The notes: generated by a model from the sequence alone, not told the origin. Shown: positions 8,624-18,178, counted from the stretch's first letter. The stretch: DNA of 64,000 nucleotides from Leadbetterella sp964423865 (GCA_964423865.1 CAYRGN010000003.1:75646-139645); one strand, 5' to 3'. Numbers and translations: made by a program.

Positions 8624-11600
8624 TTATACCACTTCGATTTTGACAAGGATTTCCTGCTCGTCAAAGTCTACCGCCCGGGCGCCCTCTACTTCTTCCAGAA
8701 TTTCCAGCTTCAGGGCCTGTACTTCGGTGCAGATATACGCCGAATGTTTGTGTACTGCGCGGGAGATCTCTTCATCCGTATTTTGCAGGCGGATATGGAT
8801 CTTGTCGGTGACTTCAAAGCCGCTGTCTTTCCGCAGGTTCTGGATACGGTTTACGAAGTCGCGGGCGATGCCCTCCTGCTTCAGGTCTTCCGTCACGTTA
8901 ATGTCCAGCGCCACCGTGAGACCGCCTTCCACCGCCAGCAGCCAGCCGGGGATATCCTCCGTGAGAATCTCTACGTCGCCCAGGGCAATGTCATAGCCGG
9001 AAACCGACACCGCGCCCGTTGACTCCAGGGTTTTGAGTGCCTCGGGAGCCATGCCCGTGATGGCCTCGGCCACCGCCTTCATGTCTTTCCCAAACTTCGG
9101 CCCTAAGGTTTTGAAATTGGGCTTGACCTTTTTCTTCAAAATGCCTGAATCGTCGGTGATGAACTCAATTTCTTTGATGTTCACCTCACTCAGGATGATG
9201 TGGCTTACGCTTTCTATCTCGGCTTTTATCTGCGGGTTCAATGCCGGAATCAGGATTTTCTGCAAAGGCTGACGCACCTTCAGTCCGCTTTTCTTGCGCA
9301 GGGCATGCACCATAGAGCAGATCTTTTGCGCAAGGGCCATGGCTTCCTCCAGTTCGGTGTCTACCCATTCCGGCTCATAGGTGTGCCAGTTGGTAAAATG
9401 CACCGATTCGTATTGGAACGGAGTATTTTTCTCCACAGACTCGGCCCTTACGCCGTCGGTGAGGTTTTTATACAGCCACTCGGCATAGAACGGGGCTATA
9501 GGCGACATCAGTTGTCCTACCGCGCAAAGTGCATGTTGCAGTGTCTGGTAGGCCGCCCGCTTGTCGTCGGTCATTTCCCCCTGCCAGAAGCGCCTTCTGT
9601 TGAGCCGCACGTACCAGTTCGAAAGATCGTCATTCACAAAGTCCTGAATGAGGCGACCGGCCTTGGTGGGGTTATAAGTATCAAATTCTTCCGTCACCTC
9701 TTTCACCAGGGTATAGATACGGGATACGATCCAGCGGTCGAGCTGGGTCAGCTTTTCGCGGGGTACCCGGTCAAACTGTTCAATGGTGTAATGGTCCAGA
9801 TTGGCGTAGAGGGCAAAGAAATTGTACGTGTTGGTCAGTGTACCAAACAGTTTGCGCTGCACTTCCTGCACACCGTCCAGATTAAACCGGAGGTTATCCC
9901 AGGGTTCGGCGTTGGTAATCATGTACCAGCGGGTAGGGTCGGCACCGTATTGGGCCAGCGTGGTGAACGGATCGACGGCATTGCCGAGGCGTTTCGACAT
10001 CTTATTCCCGTTCTTGTCCAGCACCAGTCCGGTAGAAACCACGTTCTTAAAGGCTACGGAGTCAAAGAGCATGCCGGCAATGGCGTGCAGGGTAAAAAAC
10101 CAGCCCCGCGTTTGGTCTACCCCTTCCGAGATAAAATCGGCAGGGAAGGCTTTGTTAAAGGTCTCCTGGTTTTCAAAAGGATAATGCCATTGGGCATAGG
10201 GCATGGCCCCCGAGTCGAACCACACGTCGATAAGGTCGGTTTCCCGGTACATGACGGCACCGGTAGAAGAAACCAGGTAGATTTCATCTACGTAGGGGCG
10301 GTGGAGATCCAGGGCGTCTTTATCTGCTGCCGCTTCCAGGAAAGCCTCATTTTTGGCTTTTTGTTCGGGGGAAAGGGCGGTCGTGGCCAGGGCATTTTTA
10401 ACGCCTCTTACCAGTTCATCAATGCTGCCGATACAGATTTCGTCGTCTTCGTTTTTCCAGATGGGCAGGGGAGTTCCCCAGTATCGGCTCCGGCTCAGGT
10501 TCCAGTCCACCAGGTTTTCCAGCCAGTTGCCGAAGCGGCCGGAACCGGTGCTTTCGGGTTGCCAGTTGATGGTTTTATTGAGCTGAGCCAGCTTGTCTTT
10601 TGCCGCGGTGGTCCGGATAAACCAGGAATCCAATGGATAGTACAGCACGGGCTTGTCGGTACGCCAGCAGTGAGGGTAAGAGTGTTCATACCGCTGCACA
10701 TTAAAGGCCTTGTTTTCCGTTTTCAGTTGGATGGCAATGCGTTCATCTACCGAAAGATATTTATCACGGCCTTGTTTTTGTTTTTCCGCTTCCAGTTCCT
10801 CCGCGGTATAATAGGCCTCTTTCACGTATTCCAGGGCGTAGTCGGTTACTTCCTTCACAAACCGGCCCTTTTTATCTACCAGCGGAGCATCTTTGCCGTT
10901 TTCGTCCTCCACCATAATGGCCGGAATACCGTTTTGGGCGGCTACGCGGTAGTCGTCCGCACCAAAAGTAGGGGCGGTGTGTACAATGCCCGTGCCGTCT
11001 TCCGTGGTGACAAAATCACCGATGATCACCCGGAAAGCCGCTGATTTCGGCTGTACATAGGGCATGAGTTGTTCGTATTGAACTCCTTCCAGTTGGGTTC
11101 CCTTCCAGGTGGCTACAATGCTCCAGGGAAGTACTTTTTTATCGGAAGTTTCGAAACCTTCGAAGTCACCGTCTTTGCCTTTTTCATTGAGATATTTTCC
11201 GATCAGCTCCGAGGCTAAAATAACGTTAACCGGGAGAAAAGTATACGGATTATACGTTTTTACCATGGCGTATTCAATGCCTTTGCCAACCGTGAGGGCG
11301 GCGTTGGAAGGCAGGGTCCACGGGGTGGTGGTCCAGGCCAGGAAGTACACGTTATCGCCGCCCGCGGCCTCAAAAAGAAACTGTGACCGTTCGTTTTTGA
11401 TCGCTTTAAACTGGGCAGTGAGGGAAGTGTCTTTCACATCTTTATAGGTGCCGGGTTGGTTCAGCTCGTGCGAACTCAGACCGGTGCCGGCCGCGGGGGA
11501 GTAGGGTTGAATGGTGTACCCTTTGTACAGCAGTCCTTTGTCGTGCAGCTTTTTCAGGAGACTCCACACCGACTCAATATAAGCGCTTTCGTAGGTGATG

Positions 11601-12043
11601 TAGGGGGCATCCATATCCACCCAATAGCCCATCTTGTCGGTCATGTCGCGCCATATACCCGTAAAGCGCATCACGGCTTCCCGGCATTTGCGGTTATACT
11701 CTTCTACACTGATCTTCTTCCCGATATCTTCTTTGGTGATGCCCAGCTCTTTCTCCACCTGAAGTTCTACGGGCAGTCCGTGCGTATCCCAACCCGCTTT
11801 TCGGTTTACCTGGAATCCGCGGAGGGTTTTGTAGCGGCAGAAGATGTCTTTGATGGTGCGGGCCATCACGTGGTGAATGCCCGGAATGCCGTTTGCTGAA
11901 GGCGGCCCTTCATAAAACGTGAAGGCGGGAGAGCCTTCCCTTACTTCAATGGATTTCTCAAAGATGTTATTCTCTTTCCAAAAAGCTAATATCTCGTCTG
12001 CGATCTTCGCGTAATTAACCGATTTGTATTCCGGATATTTCAT
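8624..12043 (-). CDS. ileS: Isoleucyl-tRNA synthetase, eukaryote-like type with GIHH signature
   Basis: This cytoplasmic enzyme charges tRNA-Ile. The 1139-residue length, the PPSANGIPGIHHVMA block at residues 47-61 and KMSKR near residue 680 define a class I synthetase of the long IleRS2 (eukaryote-like) type, with a central editing domain (GWDTHGLPVE entry) and a C-terminal anticodon-binding region. The HIGH motif is present as GIHH (residues 55-58), first and third positions exchanged. A subset of IleRS2 enzymes with GXHH is known to be hyper-resistant to mupirocin. The start ATG is preceded by an A-rich leader (GAGAAGAAA) and a TAACTTTG box at 12066-12073 without a clear -33 partner. A 614-codon open frame on the opposite strand is a shadow. 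Confidence 0.97.
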   Translation of the reverse strand: MKYPEYKSVNYAKIADEILAFWKENNIFEKSIEVREGSPAFTFYEGPPSANGIPGIHHVMARTIKDIFCRYKTLRGFQVNRKAGWDTHGLPVELQVEKELGITKEDIGKKISVEEYNRKCREAVMRFTGIWRDMTDKMGYWVDMDAPYITYESAYIESVWSLLKKLHDKGLLYKGYTIQPYSPAAGTGLSSHELNQPGTYKDVKDTSLTAQFKAIKNERSQFLFEAAGGDNVYFLAWTTTPWTLPSNAALTVGKGIEYAMVKTYNPYTFLPVNVILASELIGKYLNEKGKDGDFEGFETSDKKVLPWSIVATWKGTQLEGVQYEQLMPYVQPKSAAFRVIIGDFVTTEDGTGIVHTAPTFGADDYRVAAQNGIPAIMVEDENGKDAPLVDKKGRFVKEVTDYALEYVKEAYYTAEELEAEKQKQGRDKYLSVDERIAIQLKTENKAFNVQRYEHSYPHCWRTDKPVLYYPLDSWFIRTTAAKDKLAQLNKTINWQPESTGSGRFGNWLENLVDWNLSRSRYWGTPLPIWKNEDDEICIGSIDELVRGVKNALATTALSPEQKAKNEAFLEAAADKDALDLHRPYVDEIYLVSSTGAVMYRETDLIDVWFDSGAMPYAQWHYPFENQETFNKAFPADFISEGVDQTRGWFFTLHAIAGMLFDSVAFKNVVSTGLVLDKNGNKMSKRLGNAVDPFTTLAQYGADPTRWYMITNAEPWDNLRFNLDGVQEVQRKLFGTLTNTYNFFALYANLDHYTIEQFDRVPREKLTQLDRWIVSRIYTLVKEVTEEFDTYNPTKAGRLIQDFVNDDLSNWYVRLNRRRFWQGEMTDDKRAAYQTLQHALCAVGQLMSPIAPFYAEWLYKNLTDGVRAESVEKNTPFQYESVHFTNWHTYEPEWVDTELEEAMALAQKICSMVHALRKKSGLKVRQPLQKILIPALNPQIKAEIESVSHIILSEVNIKEIEFITDDSGILKKKVKPNFKTLGPKFGKDMKAVAEAITGMAPEALKTLESTGAVSVSGYDIALGDVEILTEDIPGWLLAVEGGLTVALDINVTEDLKQEGIARDFVNRIQNLRKDSGFEVTDKIHIRLQNTDEEISRAVHKHSAYICTEVQALKLEILEEVEGARAVDFDEQEILVKIEVV

Positions 12044-12220
12044 TTTCTTCTCAAAAAATTGGCTGCAAAGTTACGGTTTTTGAAAGAGATTTTGGCGGAA
12101 ATACCTGAAAAAGCGGTAGATTTGTTGAGTCCGACCGGATAAAGCCTTAAAAAGTGGCCGTTTCCGGGTAATGAACTCTATTAATCAGTAGTTTGTTTTC
12201 ATTTTAAAGTGATTTAAAGC

Positions 12221-12427
12221 ATGACCAGAACACTCACCATCCATGTGCCGGAAAGAGAGGTGGAATTTCTAACCCGGGTTTTAAATAAACTTGGGGTGGA
12301 AGTAGAGGACTCGTATGACCCGGCGTTTGTAAAAAAAGTAAAGAAAGCCCGGAGCAATGCGAAAAACGGGGAATATGTTGCCATAAAGGATACAAAAAAT
12401 ATATGGGAAAGTATTCTATCCGAGTAG
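12221..12427 (+). CDS. Antitoxin-like protein, DUF2683-type, partner of YoeB
   Basis: This 68-residue acidic-tailed protein (MTRTLTIHVPEREVEFLTRV) overlaps the toxin gene by 25 bp in another frame. The N-terminal beta strand plus helix suggests a small DNA-binding dimer; the C-terminal region (EYVAIKDTKNIWESILSE) would be the toxin-binding tail. I associate it with the short DUF2683-like antitoxins of Bacteroidota by context and sequence style rather than a clear motif. It would neutralise the YoeB-like toxin and repress the operon. Confidence 0.75.
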   Translation: MTRTLTIHVPEREVEFLTRVLNKLGVEVEDSYDPAFVKKVKKARSNAKNGEYVAIKDTKNIWESILSE

Positions 12428-12684
12428 AAAAAGCCGCAGCAAAGGATCTCAAAAAGCTATATAAATCCGGCAGTAAAGCAGACATTTCCAGAGTAGAACA
12501 AATATTTCAGGAATTGGAAGAACATCCACTAACCGGTATTGGTAAACCGGAGGCTTTAAAACATGACTTAGGAGGTCTGTGGTCCAGGCGGATTAACATA
12601 AAGGATCGGCTGATTTATGAAATAACAGACAAAGAAATTTTGGTGATCGTTCTCTCTGTAAAAGGTCACTACTTCGATAAATAA
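12403..12684 (+). CDS. YoeB/Txe-family ribosome-dependent mRNA interferase toxin
   Basis: The 93-residue product has the layout of YoeB: GIGKPEALKHDLGG, LWSRRINIKDRLIYEI and the C-terminal HY pair (His 89, Tyr 90, in SVKGHYFDK). In characterised YoeB the corresponding Glu, Arg and His-Tyr residues cleave mRNA in the ribosomal A site; all appear retained, so the toxin looks active. The antitoxin is encoded immediately upstream with overlap. The stop codon overlaps the start of waaA (TAATG), so the Kdo transferase may be translated by coupling from the toxin gene. Confidence 0.9.
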   Translation: MGKYSIRVEKAAAKDLKKLYKSGSKADISRVEQIFQELEEHPLTGIGKPEALKHDLGGLWSRRINIKDRLIYEITDKEILVIVLSVKGHYFDK

Positions 12685-13916
12685 TGATTCTTAGTCTGAT
12701 ATATAACCTGGGGATGTCTTTTGCTTCTGCCCTTTTGCGTATCGCGAAGATCTTTGGGGGGAAGGCAAAACTGCTGGTGGATGCTCAGGCAAGGTTTACG
12801 TCTACCCTGGCGGAGCTGACCCGGTGGAGAGCTACGCGGGAAAAGGTAATCTGGTTTCATTGTGCTTCCCTGGGGGAGTTTGAGCAGGGTAGGCCGGTAC
12901 TGGAGGCTTTCCGGGAGAAAAATCCGGATTTTGGGGTATTGCTTACCTTTTTTTCTCCTTCCGGTTACGAGGTGCGGAAAAATTATCCCCTGGCCGATTT
13001 TATCTGCTATCTGCCTCTGGATACACTCCGCATGGCCCGTGAATTTGTGGGGGCGGCAAGTCCGGATATTGCGGTGTGGATCAAATATGAATTCTGGCCC
13101 AATATGATTCGGGAAATCAAGCGGTCGGGCGCCCGCCTGATCGGGATTTCGGTTATTTTACGGAAAAACCAGGCCTTTTTCCGGCCTTGGGGAGGCTTCT
13201 TCCGGAAGATTTTACACCATTTCGACTTTCTTTTTGTGCAAAACGATGCTTCGGCTGAACTGTTGGAGGGCATAGGTTACCGCCGTTATGAAGTGGCGGG
13301 AGATACGCGTTTCGACCGGGTGATGGCTACGGTGAAAGATACCTCAGAGGTGGCGGGTATCCGGGATTTACAGGACGGTGCCAAGGTCCTCGTGGCCGGT
13401 TCGGTCTGGCCCGAAGATATGGAAGTGCTGAAACCTTTCATTGCGGCGCATCCTGAAATGAAATTCATTATTGCCCCGCATGACATCAAACCTGAGCAGA
13501 TCAGTCGGTGGGTAACCGAAACCTCCGGTCTCCGGTATTCGGAAATTGAGCAATATAGTGATGAAAACGTACTTTTTATTGACAGTATCGGCTTGCTGGC
13601 CCGCCTGTACCGGTATGCCGACTACGCCTTGGTGGGCGGGGGGTACCGTACCGGCCTGCATAATATTCTGGAGCCGGCGGTTTTTGGGGTGCCGGTTTTC
13701 TTCGGGGATAAGAAGTATAAGAAATTCCAGGAAGCGAGAGATCTGCTGGAGCTGGGTGTAGCGTTCACGGTATCCGGAGGCCTGGAAGAGGTATTCCATA
13801 AGGTAGATACGGAGGCAATACGCCGCAAAGCCCGAATGTATGTAGACCGCAATACCGGCGCTACCGGTAAGATTTTGCGGTATCTTGAGGAAACAAGCGA
13901 CCCGAAGAAAGCGTAA
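12684..13916 (+). CDS. waaA: 3-deoxy-D-manno-octulosonic acid (Kdo) transferase
   Basis: WaaA adds Kdo residues from CMP-Kdo to lipid IVA in lipopolysaccharide inner-core synthesis, on the cytoplasmic face of the inner membrane. The 410-residue protein has an N-terminal hydrophobic anchor, then WFHCASLGEFEQGRPVLEAF with the catalytic Glu region, WIKYEFWPNM, the GDTRFDRV block and a C-terminal GGGYRTGLHNILEPAVFG nucleotide-sugar site typical of family GT30. The ATG shares a base with the toxin stop codon. Finding this essential gene third in a toxin-antitoxin operon is unusual; no separate promoter was seen. Confidence 0.93.
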   Translation: MILSLIYNLGMSFASALLRIAKIFGGKAKLLVDAQARFTSTLAELTRWRATREKVIWFHCASLGEFEQGRPVLEAFREKNPDFGVLLTFFSPSGYEVRKNYPLADFICYLPLDTLRMAREFVGAASPDIAVWIKYEFWPNMIREIKRSGARLIGISVILRKNQAFFRPWGGFFRKILHHFDFLFVQNDASAELLEGIGYRRYEVAGDTRFDRVMATVKDTSEVAGIRDLQDGAKVLVAGSVWPEDMEVLKPFIAAHPEMKFIIAPHDIKPEQISRWVTETSGLRYSEIEQYSDENVLFIDSIGLLARLYRYADYALVGGGYRTGLHNILEPAVFGVPVFFGDKKYKKFQEARDLLELGVAFTVSGGLEEVFHKVDTEAIRRKARMYVDRNTGATGKILRYLEETSDPKKA

Positions 13917-13931
13917 ATTTGTATTACAAAA

Positions 13932-13977
13932 CAGCTCATGGCTCAAAGCTCATAGCTCACAGCTAAAACCTATACAC
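13932..13977 (+). repeat. Leader element copy 2 (short form)
   Basis: CAGCTCATGGCTCAAAGCTC and CATAGCTCACAGCTAAAACC are followed by TATACAC and the ATG of the DUF2520 gene. This short copy lacks the GC-rich middle but keeps the right end seen at other copies. Confidence 0.75.
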
Positions 13978-14778
13978 ATGAAGATCACGATCATTGGAGC
14001 GGGCAATGTGGCCTGGCACCTGGCGAAGGCGCTGGAGCGGGCCAAGGTAGTGGTGAATGAGATTTACGCGCGCGACATCCGCCAGGCCACAGCCCTGACC
14101 GATGTGCTGTACGCGGCCGTGGCGGTCAATAGCCTGGATTTCTCCCGGAGCAAGTCGCAGGTGTTTTTTCTCTGTGTTTCCGATGATGCCCTGGAATCCC
14201 TGGCGTCTCAACTTCTGCTTCCTGACGGAGCCATACTGGTACACACTTCCGGCGCCAGCCCGCTGTCGGTACTGAACGGCGCCACCTCCCTCTACCACGG
14301 AAACCGGGTAGACTGCGGCGTATTCTATCCCCTGCAAACGTTTAGCCGGGAGGTTCCGCTCGACTTCGAACAGGTTCCTGTACTGGTGGAATCGGAAGAT
14401 AAAAATGCGCTGGCTGTACTCACCGGCCTGGCCCGTAAGCTTTCCAAAACCGTGGTGAGAGTGAACGCCCACGAGCGTCTTGTTTACCACGTCTCCGCGG
14501 TGTTTTCCTGTAACTTTACCAATCACCTCTGGGCCATCTCCAAAGAAATACTGGAGTCGGAAGGACAGGATTTCACATTATTAAAACCCCTCATCGCGGA
14601 AACCGTCAATAAAATGATGGAAGCCCGGCACCCGGCCGAAGTACAAACGGGTCCGGCCCTGCGGAGAGATAAGCGCACCATCGAAGCGCATCTCGGCTTT
14701 TTGCGGGATGACGAAGACCTGATGCGGGTGTATTCCACCCTTACGGAAAGTATTTCCGACTGGCATCGCCAGGAGTAA
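13978..14778 (+). CDS. Rossmann-fold and DUF2520 domain oxidoreductase-like protein
   Basis: The ATG at 13978 gives MKITIIGAGNVAWHLAKALE, a classic dinucleotide-binding GxGxxA start; a longer open frame upstream would be translated repeat and is rejected. Residues 1-120 form an NAD(P)-binding domain related to pyrroline-5-carboxylate reductase and F420-dependent reductases (VFFLCVSDDALESLA, ILVHTSGA). The C-terminal half is the all-helical DUF2520 domain (HERLVYHVSAVFSCNFTNHL, then GPALRRDKRTIEAH). The substrate is unknown. The stretch between waaA and the ATG is occupied by a leader element. Confidence 0.88.
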   Translation: MKITIIGAGNVAWHLAKALERAKVVVNEIYARDIRQATALTDVLYAAVAVNSLDFSRSKSQVFFLCVSDDALESLASQLLLPDGAILVHTSGASPLSVLNGATSLYHGNRVDCGVFYPLQTFSREVPLDFEQVPVLVESEDKNALAVLTGLARKLSKTVVRVNAHERLVYHVSAVFSCNFTNHLWAISKEILESEGQDFTLLKPLIAETVNKMMEARHPAEVQTGPALRRDKRTIEAHLGFLRDDEDLMRVYSTLTESISDWHRQE

Positions 14779-14849
14779 GTACAAATTTCAGAAAAACGGT
14801 AGGGGCTAACCGATTTTTAAGTAACTTCGTAGTTCGAAAGACTTTCGTG

Positions 14850-15635
14850 ATGCTTCCTAAAGTAATAGCAATTTCCAATCAAAAAGGCGGGGTAGGGAAA
14901 ACCACTACGGCCGTCAACTTTTCAGCGGGCCTTTCGGCCCGGGGATACCGGGTACTTTTGATCGATACCGACCACCAGGCCAGCTGTACCGTGGCGTTCG
15001 GACTCAAATCTGAATTTGACAACCGGAGTATTTATGCCGCCCTGGTCGGGCTGAGTCCCATCCAGGACTGTATCATTCCCACCGGGTACCGGAACCTTGA
15101 CCTCATTCCATCTACCCACCATCTGGTAGGGGCAGAGATTGAAATGGTCAATTTTATTGACCGGGAGTACAAACTGACGGAGAAGCTGGCCCCCATTAAA
15201 CCTCTCTATGATTTTATCATTATTGATTGCCCGCCTTCCCTGGGTATCGTACCTGTCAACAGCCTCCTGGCCGCAGATTCCATTATTATTCCCTTGCAGT
15301 GCGAATTTTTCGGGATAGAAGGATTGGAACTGATCCTTGGCACGCTGAAAATCATCCAGAAGCGTCTTAAACCGTCGTTGTACGTGGAGGGGATCCTGCT
15401 GACCCTGCATGATATGGAGAACCAGCTTTCTACGAATATCCTGAACCTGATGCGCGCCAATTTCGGAGACCTGGTGTTTGATACCTATATTCCCCGGGAT
15501 CCGGCTTTTATTGATTCCACCGCCATGCAGGTACCCGTTATATTCTCCCCTCAGAAGACGGCAGGGGCCGAGGCATACGACCGCCTGATCCTGGAGTTTC
15601 TTGAAAAATATAACCTCGGCAAAAATAAGTTCTGA
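14850..15635 (+). CDS. ParA/Soj-family partition ATPase, without adjacent parB
   Basis: The protein has the deviant Walker A motif KGGVGKTTT (residues 10-18), a Walker A' segment RVLLIDTDHQASCT and Walker B FIIIDCPPS, all standard for ParA ATPases that pattern chromosomes or large complexes on the nucleoid. The ATG at 14850 is preferred to the in-frame GTG one codon earlier. No ParB-like gene follows: the next gene is a convergent penicillin-binding protein only 2 bp beyond the stop. It may be the chromosomal ParA with a distant ParB, or a specialised positioning ATPase. Confidence 0.9.
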   Translation: MLPKVIAISNQKGGVGKTTTAVNFSAGLSARGYRVLLIDTDHQASCTVAFGLKSEFDNRSIYAALVGLSPIQDCIIPTGYRNLDLIPSTHHLVGAEIEMVNFIDREYKLTEKLAPIKPLYDFIIIDCPPSLGIVPVNSLLAADSIIIPLQCEFFGIEGLELILGTLKIIQKRLKPSLYVEGILLTLHDMENQLSTNILNLMRANFGDLVFDTYIPRDPAFIDSTAMQVPVIFSPQKTAGAEAYDRLILEFLEKYNLGKNKF

Positions 15636-15637
15636 GA

Positions 15638-17971
15638 TTACAATTGTTCATCGTCATCTTCCGGTTTCAGCTCCCCGCTGCTGTGCGTGGGGACGACTTC
15701 CTCGGTACCGAATCCTTCGTTGCCTGTCACGGCGCAGTCGCCCGCAATCCGTATGGTCGGCGGTACCTGGAATTTCGTTTTCTTGTATTCAATGCCCGGA
15801 TCTTCGTAGACTTTCTTCATAAAAATACCCCAGGCGGGCATGGCCATCCGGGCGCCTTGTCCGTAATAGATGGTTTCAAAGTGAACAGCACGGTCTTCTC
15901 CACCTACCCACACCCCGCCGATCAGGTCCTGGGTCATGCCCATAAACCAGGCATCGGAATAGTTGGAGGTGGTACCGGTTTTGGCGGCGATCTCGTTCCC
16001 GTCGATCAGGCCGTAACGGGACAGGCCCATGGCGGTCCCTCCTGGAGCGGTAGCGCCCCGCATCAGGTGGATCATCTTATAGGCGGTTTCTTTGCTCAAA
16101 ACTTCTTTCTGAATAGGGAAATACTCCTTAATCACCTCTCCGTTTTTATCCTCAATTCTCAGTAGCACCATGGGTTCGGTGTACACCCCGCCGTTGGCAA
16201 AAACGGCGTAACCGCTCAGGAGTTCGTAGAGTTTGACGTCGGATACGCCCAGGCAGAGCGAGGGAGTATTGGCCAGGGGGGTTTTGATGCCCAGTTGCCT
16301 TGCGTATTGAATCACTTTATCCGATCCGAATTCTTTGATCAGCTTGGCGCTCACCGAGTTCACCGAGGCTCCCAGGGCCTCGCGAAGGGTCAGGTCATCG
16401 TAGGAATAACGGCCGTCGGCGTTCCGGGGCGTCCAGGAGGGGCTTCCCGGAATTTGGAAGGTTACAGGTTCATCTCTTACCCGGTCGCAGGTAGAAAACC
16501 CGTTATCAATCGCCGCTACATAAACAAACGGTTTAAACGTAGAACCGGGCTGGCGTTCACTCTGGTAAACGTTATCAAATTTGAAGTATTTGTAATCTAT
16601 ACCGCCTACCCAGGCTTTGATATTGCCGTTTCGCGGGTCCATAGACAGCATACCGATGTTCAGGAAACGCTTGTAATGACGGAGGGAATCCATGTGCGAC
16701 ATCACTGTGTCGCGCTCTCCCTGCCAGGTGAATACCCGCATGGGTACTTTTTCATTCAGCTTCGCCTTGATTTGGGCTTCGTCACTGCCGTACTGCCGCT
16801 TCAGGGCCTGGTAGTAGCCGGTCCGTTTCACCCGTTCTTCAATGAAATTCGGGTACTCCATGTACTGGGAGGTAGACCCGGGCCTCAACTGTAACCAGGG
16901 ATTCCGGCCTTTGAAATGGTTGTCAAAGATGCCCTGGTAGTTTTTCATGTGCTCCATCATGGCCTCCTCGGCGTAGCGTTGCATACGGGAGTCAATGGTG
17001 GTATAGATCTTAAACCCTTTGGTATACAGGTCGCTTTCCGAATAACCGAGTTTTTTTAGTTCGGCCTTCATAATTTCTTTCAGGTGTTCCCTGAAATACC
17101 GGGCAAGTCCGTAGTTGTGGCTCTCCGGCGAATAATCCAGCACAACGGGCAGGGCGGCAAGTTCTTTTCCCTGTTCGGGGGTGATTTTGTTGAACTTGAC
17201 CATTTGACCGATCACCACGTTACGCCGCTGTATTGAATTGTTCGGGAAAAACTTGGGGTTGAAACGCGAAGGATTCTGGATCATACCCACCAGGAGGGCC
17301 GATTCTTCCGCCTTCAGTTCTTCCGGGTTCTTTTTAAAATAGGTCTTCGCCGCCGATTTCAGTCCGTAAGCCCCGCTGCTGAACTCAATGGTGTTCAGGT
17401 ACATGGTCATGATCTCCGGCTTGGTGTACCGTCTTTCCAACTTAATGGCAGTAAGCCACTCTTTTAATTTGGTAATCAGCATTCTAACCCCCGGCACTTT
17501 GTAGAGGGGGCCTTCATAGGAATCGTCGCGGCGCAGCTTAAACAGGTTTTTCGCCAGTTGCTGGGTAATGGTACTTCCTCCTCCTTTGCGGTCAAAGGTT
17601 AGTACGCCGCCTACCACCCGCAGCATACTGCGGGCGTCAACACCCGAATGCATGGCAAAACGTACATCTTCCGTAGCCAGGAGGGCGTCTTTGAAACTTT
17701 CCGGGATCTCACTATAGGTCATGGTACTCCGGTTTTCAAAGAAAAATTTCCCGATAATCTTATTGTCGGAAGAGATAATATCGGAAGCGATCTCGCTTTT
17801 GGGATTATCCAGGTCATCTACGGAGGGCATCTTGCCAAAAAGCCAGAAAAGGTTCAGGTTAAGGGCAATAAGAAAAAGCGCTGCCGCGGCAAAACCGTAG
17901 AAGAGAAGTGTATAGGAAAGTTTGATCAGACTTTTGTATTTACCTGTGCTGAAACGTTGAAAGAATCTCAT
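15638..17971 (-). CDS. Class A penicillin-binding protein (PBP1a-type)
   Basis: This bifunctional enzyme polymerises glycan strands and cross-links peptides in the periplasm. The 777-residue protein has one N-terminal membrane helix (about residues 20-45), a family 51 glycosyltransferase domain (ALLATEDVRFAMHSGVDARS, KGGGSTITQQLAKNLF) and a transpeptidase domain with GSTFKPF (serine nucleophile near residue 475), SVN in LGASVNSVSAKL and KTGTT near residue 663. All catalytic motifs are intact. The acidic tail (SSGELKPEDDDEQL) is poorly conserved in type. The gene is transcribed toward parA. Confidence 0.95.
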   Translation of the reverse strand: MRFFQRFSTGKYKSLIKLSYTLLFYGFAAAALFLIALNLNLFWLFGKMPSVDDLDNPKSEIASDIISSDNKIIGKFFFENRSTMTYSEIPESFKDALLATEDVRFAMHSGVDARSMLRVVGGVLTFDRKGGGSTITQQLAKNLFKLRRDDSYEGPLYKVPGVRMLITKLKEWLTAIKLERRYTKPEIMTMYLNTIEFSSGAYGLKSAAKTYFKKNPEELKAEESALLVGMIQNPSRFNPKFFPNNSIQRRNVVIGQMVKFNKITPEQGKELAALPVVLDYSPESHNYGLARYFREHLKEIMKAELKKLGYSESDLYTKGFKIYTTIDSRMQRYAEEAMMEHMKNYQGIFDNHFKGRNPWLQLRPGSTSQYMEYPNFIEERVKRTGYYQALKRQYGSDEAQIKAKLNEKVPMRVFTWQGERDTVMSHMDSLRHYKRFLNIGMLSMDPRNGNIKAWVGGIDYKYFKFDNVYQSERQPGSTFKPFVYVAAIDNGFSTCDRVRDEPVTFQIPGSPSWTPRNADGRYSYDDLTLREALGASVNSVSAKLIKEFGSDKVIQYARQLGIKTPLANTPSLCLGVSDVKLYELLSGYAVFANGGVYTEPMVLLRIEDKNGEVIKEYFPIQKEVLSKETAYKMIHLMRGATAPGGTAMGLSRYGLIDGNEIAAKTGTTSNYSDAWFMGMTQDLIGGVWVGGEDRAVHFETIYYGQGARMAMPAWGIFMKKVYEDPGIEYKKTKFQVPPTIRIAGDCAVTGNEGFGTEEVVPTHSSGELKPEDDDEQL

Positions 17972-18110
17972 CTTACAGGGCGATGTCGGTTGGTTAGAAA
18001 AGTAAAGTTAATAGTTAAAATGGTTTCCGCGGCTAACTTATTGTTTAAAAATGGAAATATTTATGCGCCGTCCGCTATCCGTTGAGCAATGGATAGGTCA
18101 CTTAACAGCT

Positions 18111-18178
18111 CTTTTGTAAGCATCCCACAGCTCATAGCTCATAGCTCACAGCTCACAGCTCATGGCTCACAGCTTCAT
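18111..18178. repeat. AGCTCATAGCTCACAGC repeat array overlapping the end of tsaD
   Basis: A run of CAGCTCATAGCTCATAGCTC-type units continues into the last codons of tsaD on the minus strand, where AAGCTGTGA supplies Lys-Leu-stop. This is the only copy of this repeat style in the window that does not touch a start codon. Confidence 0.75.

Noticed and set aside
9200..11044. 614-codon open frame antisense to ileS
   Set aside because: It lies wholly inside a strongly conserved synthetase gene, has no recognisable domain, and reflects third-position GC of the opposite strand.
14847..14849. GTG as the start of parA
   Set aside because: The ATG directly after it gives the standard ParA N-terminus; the difference is one residue.
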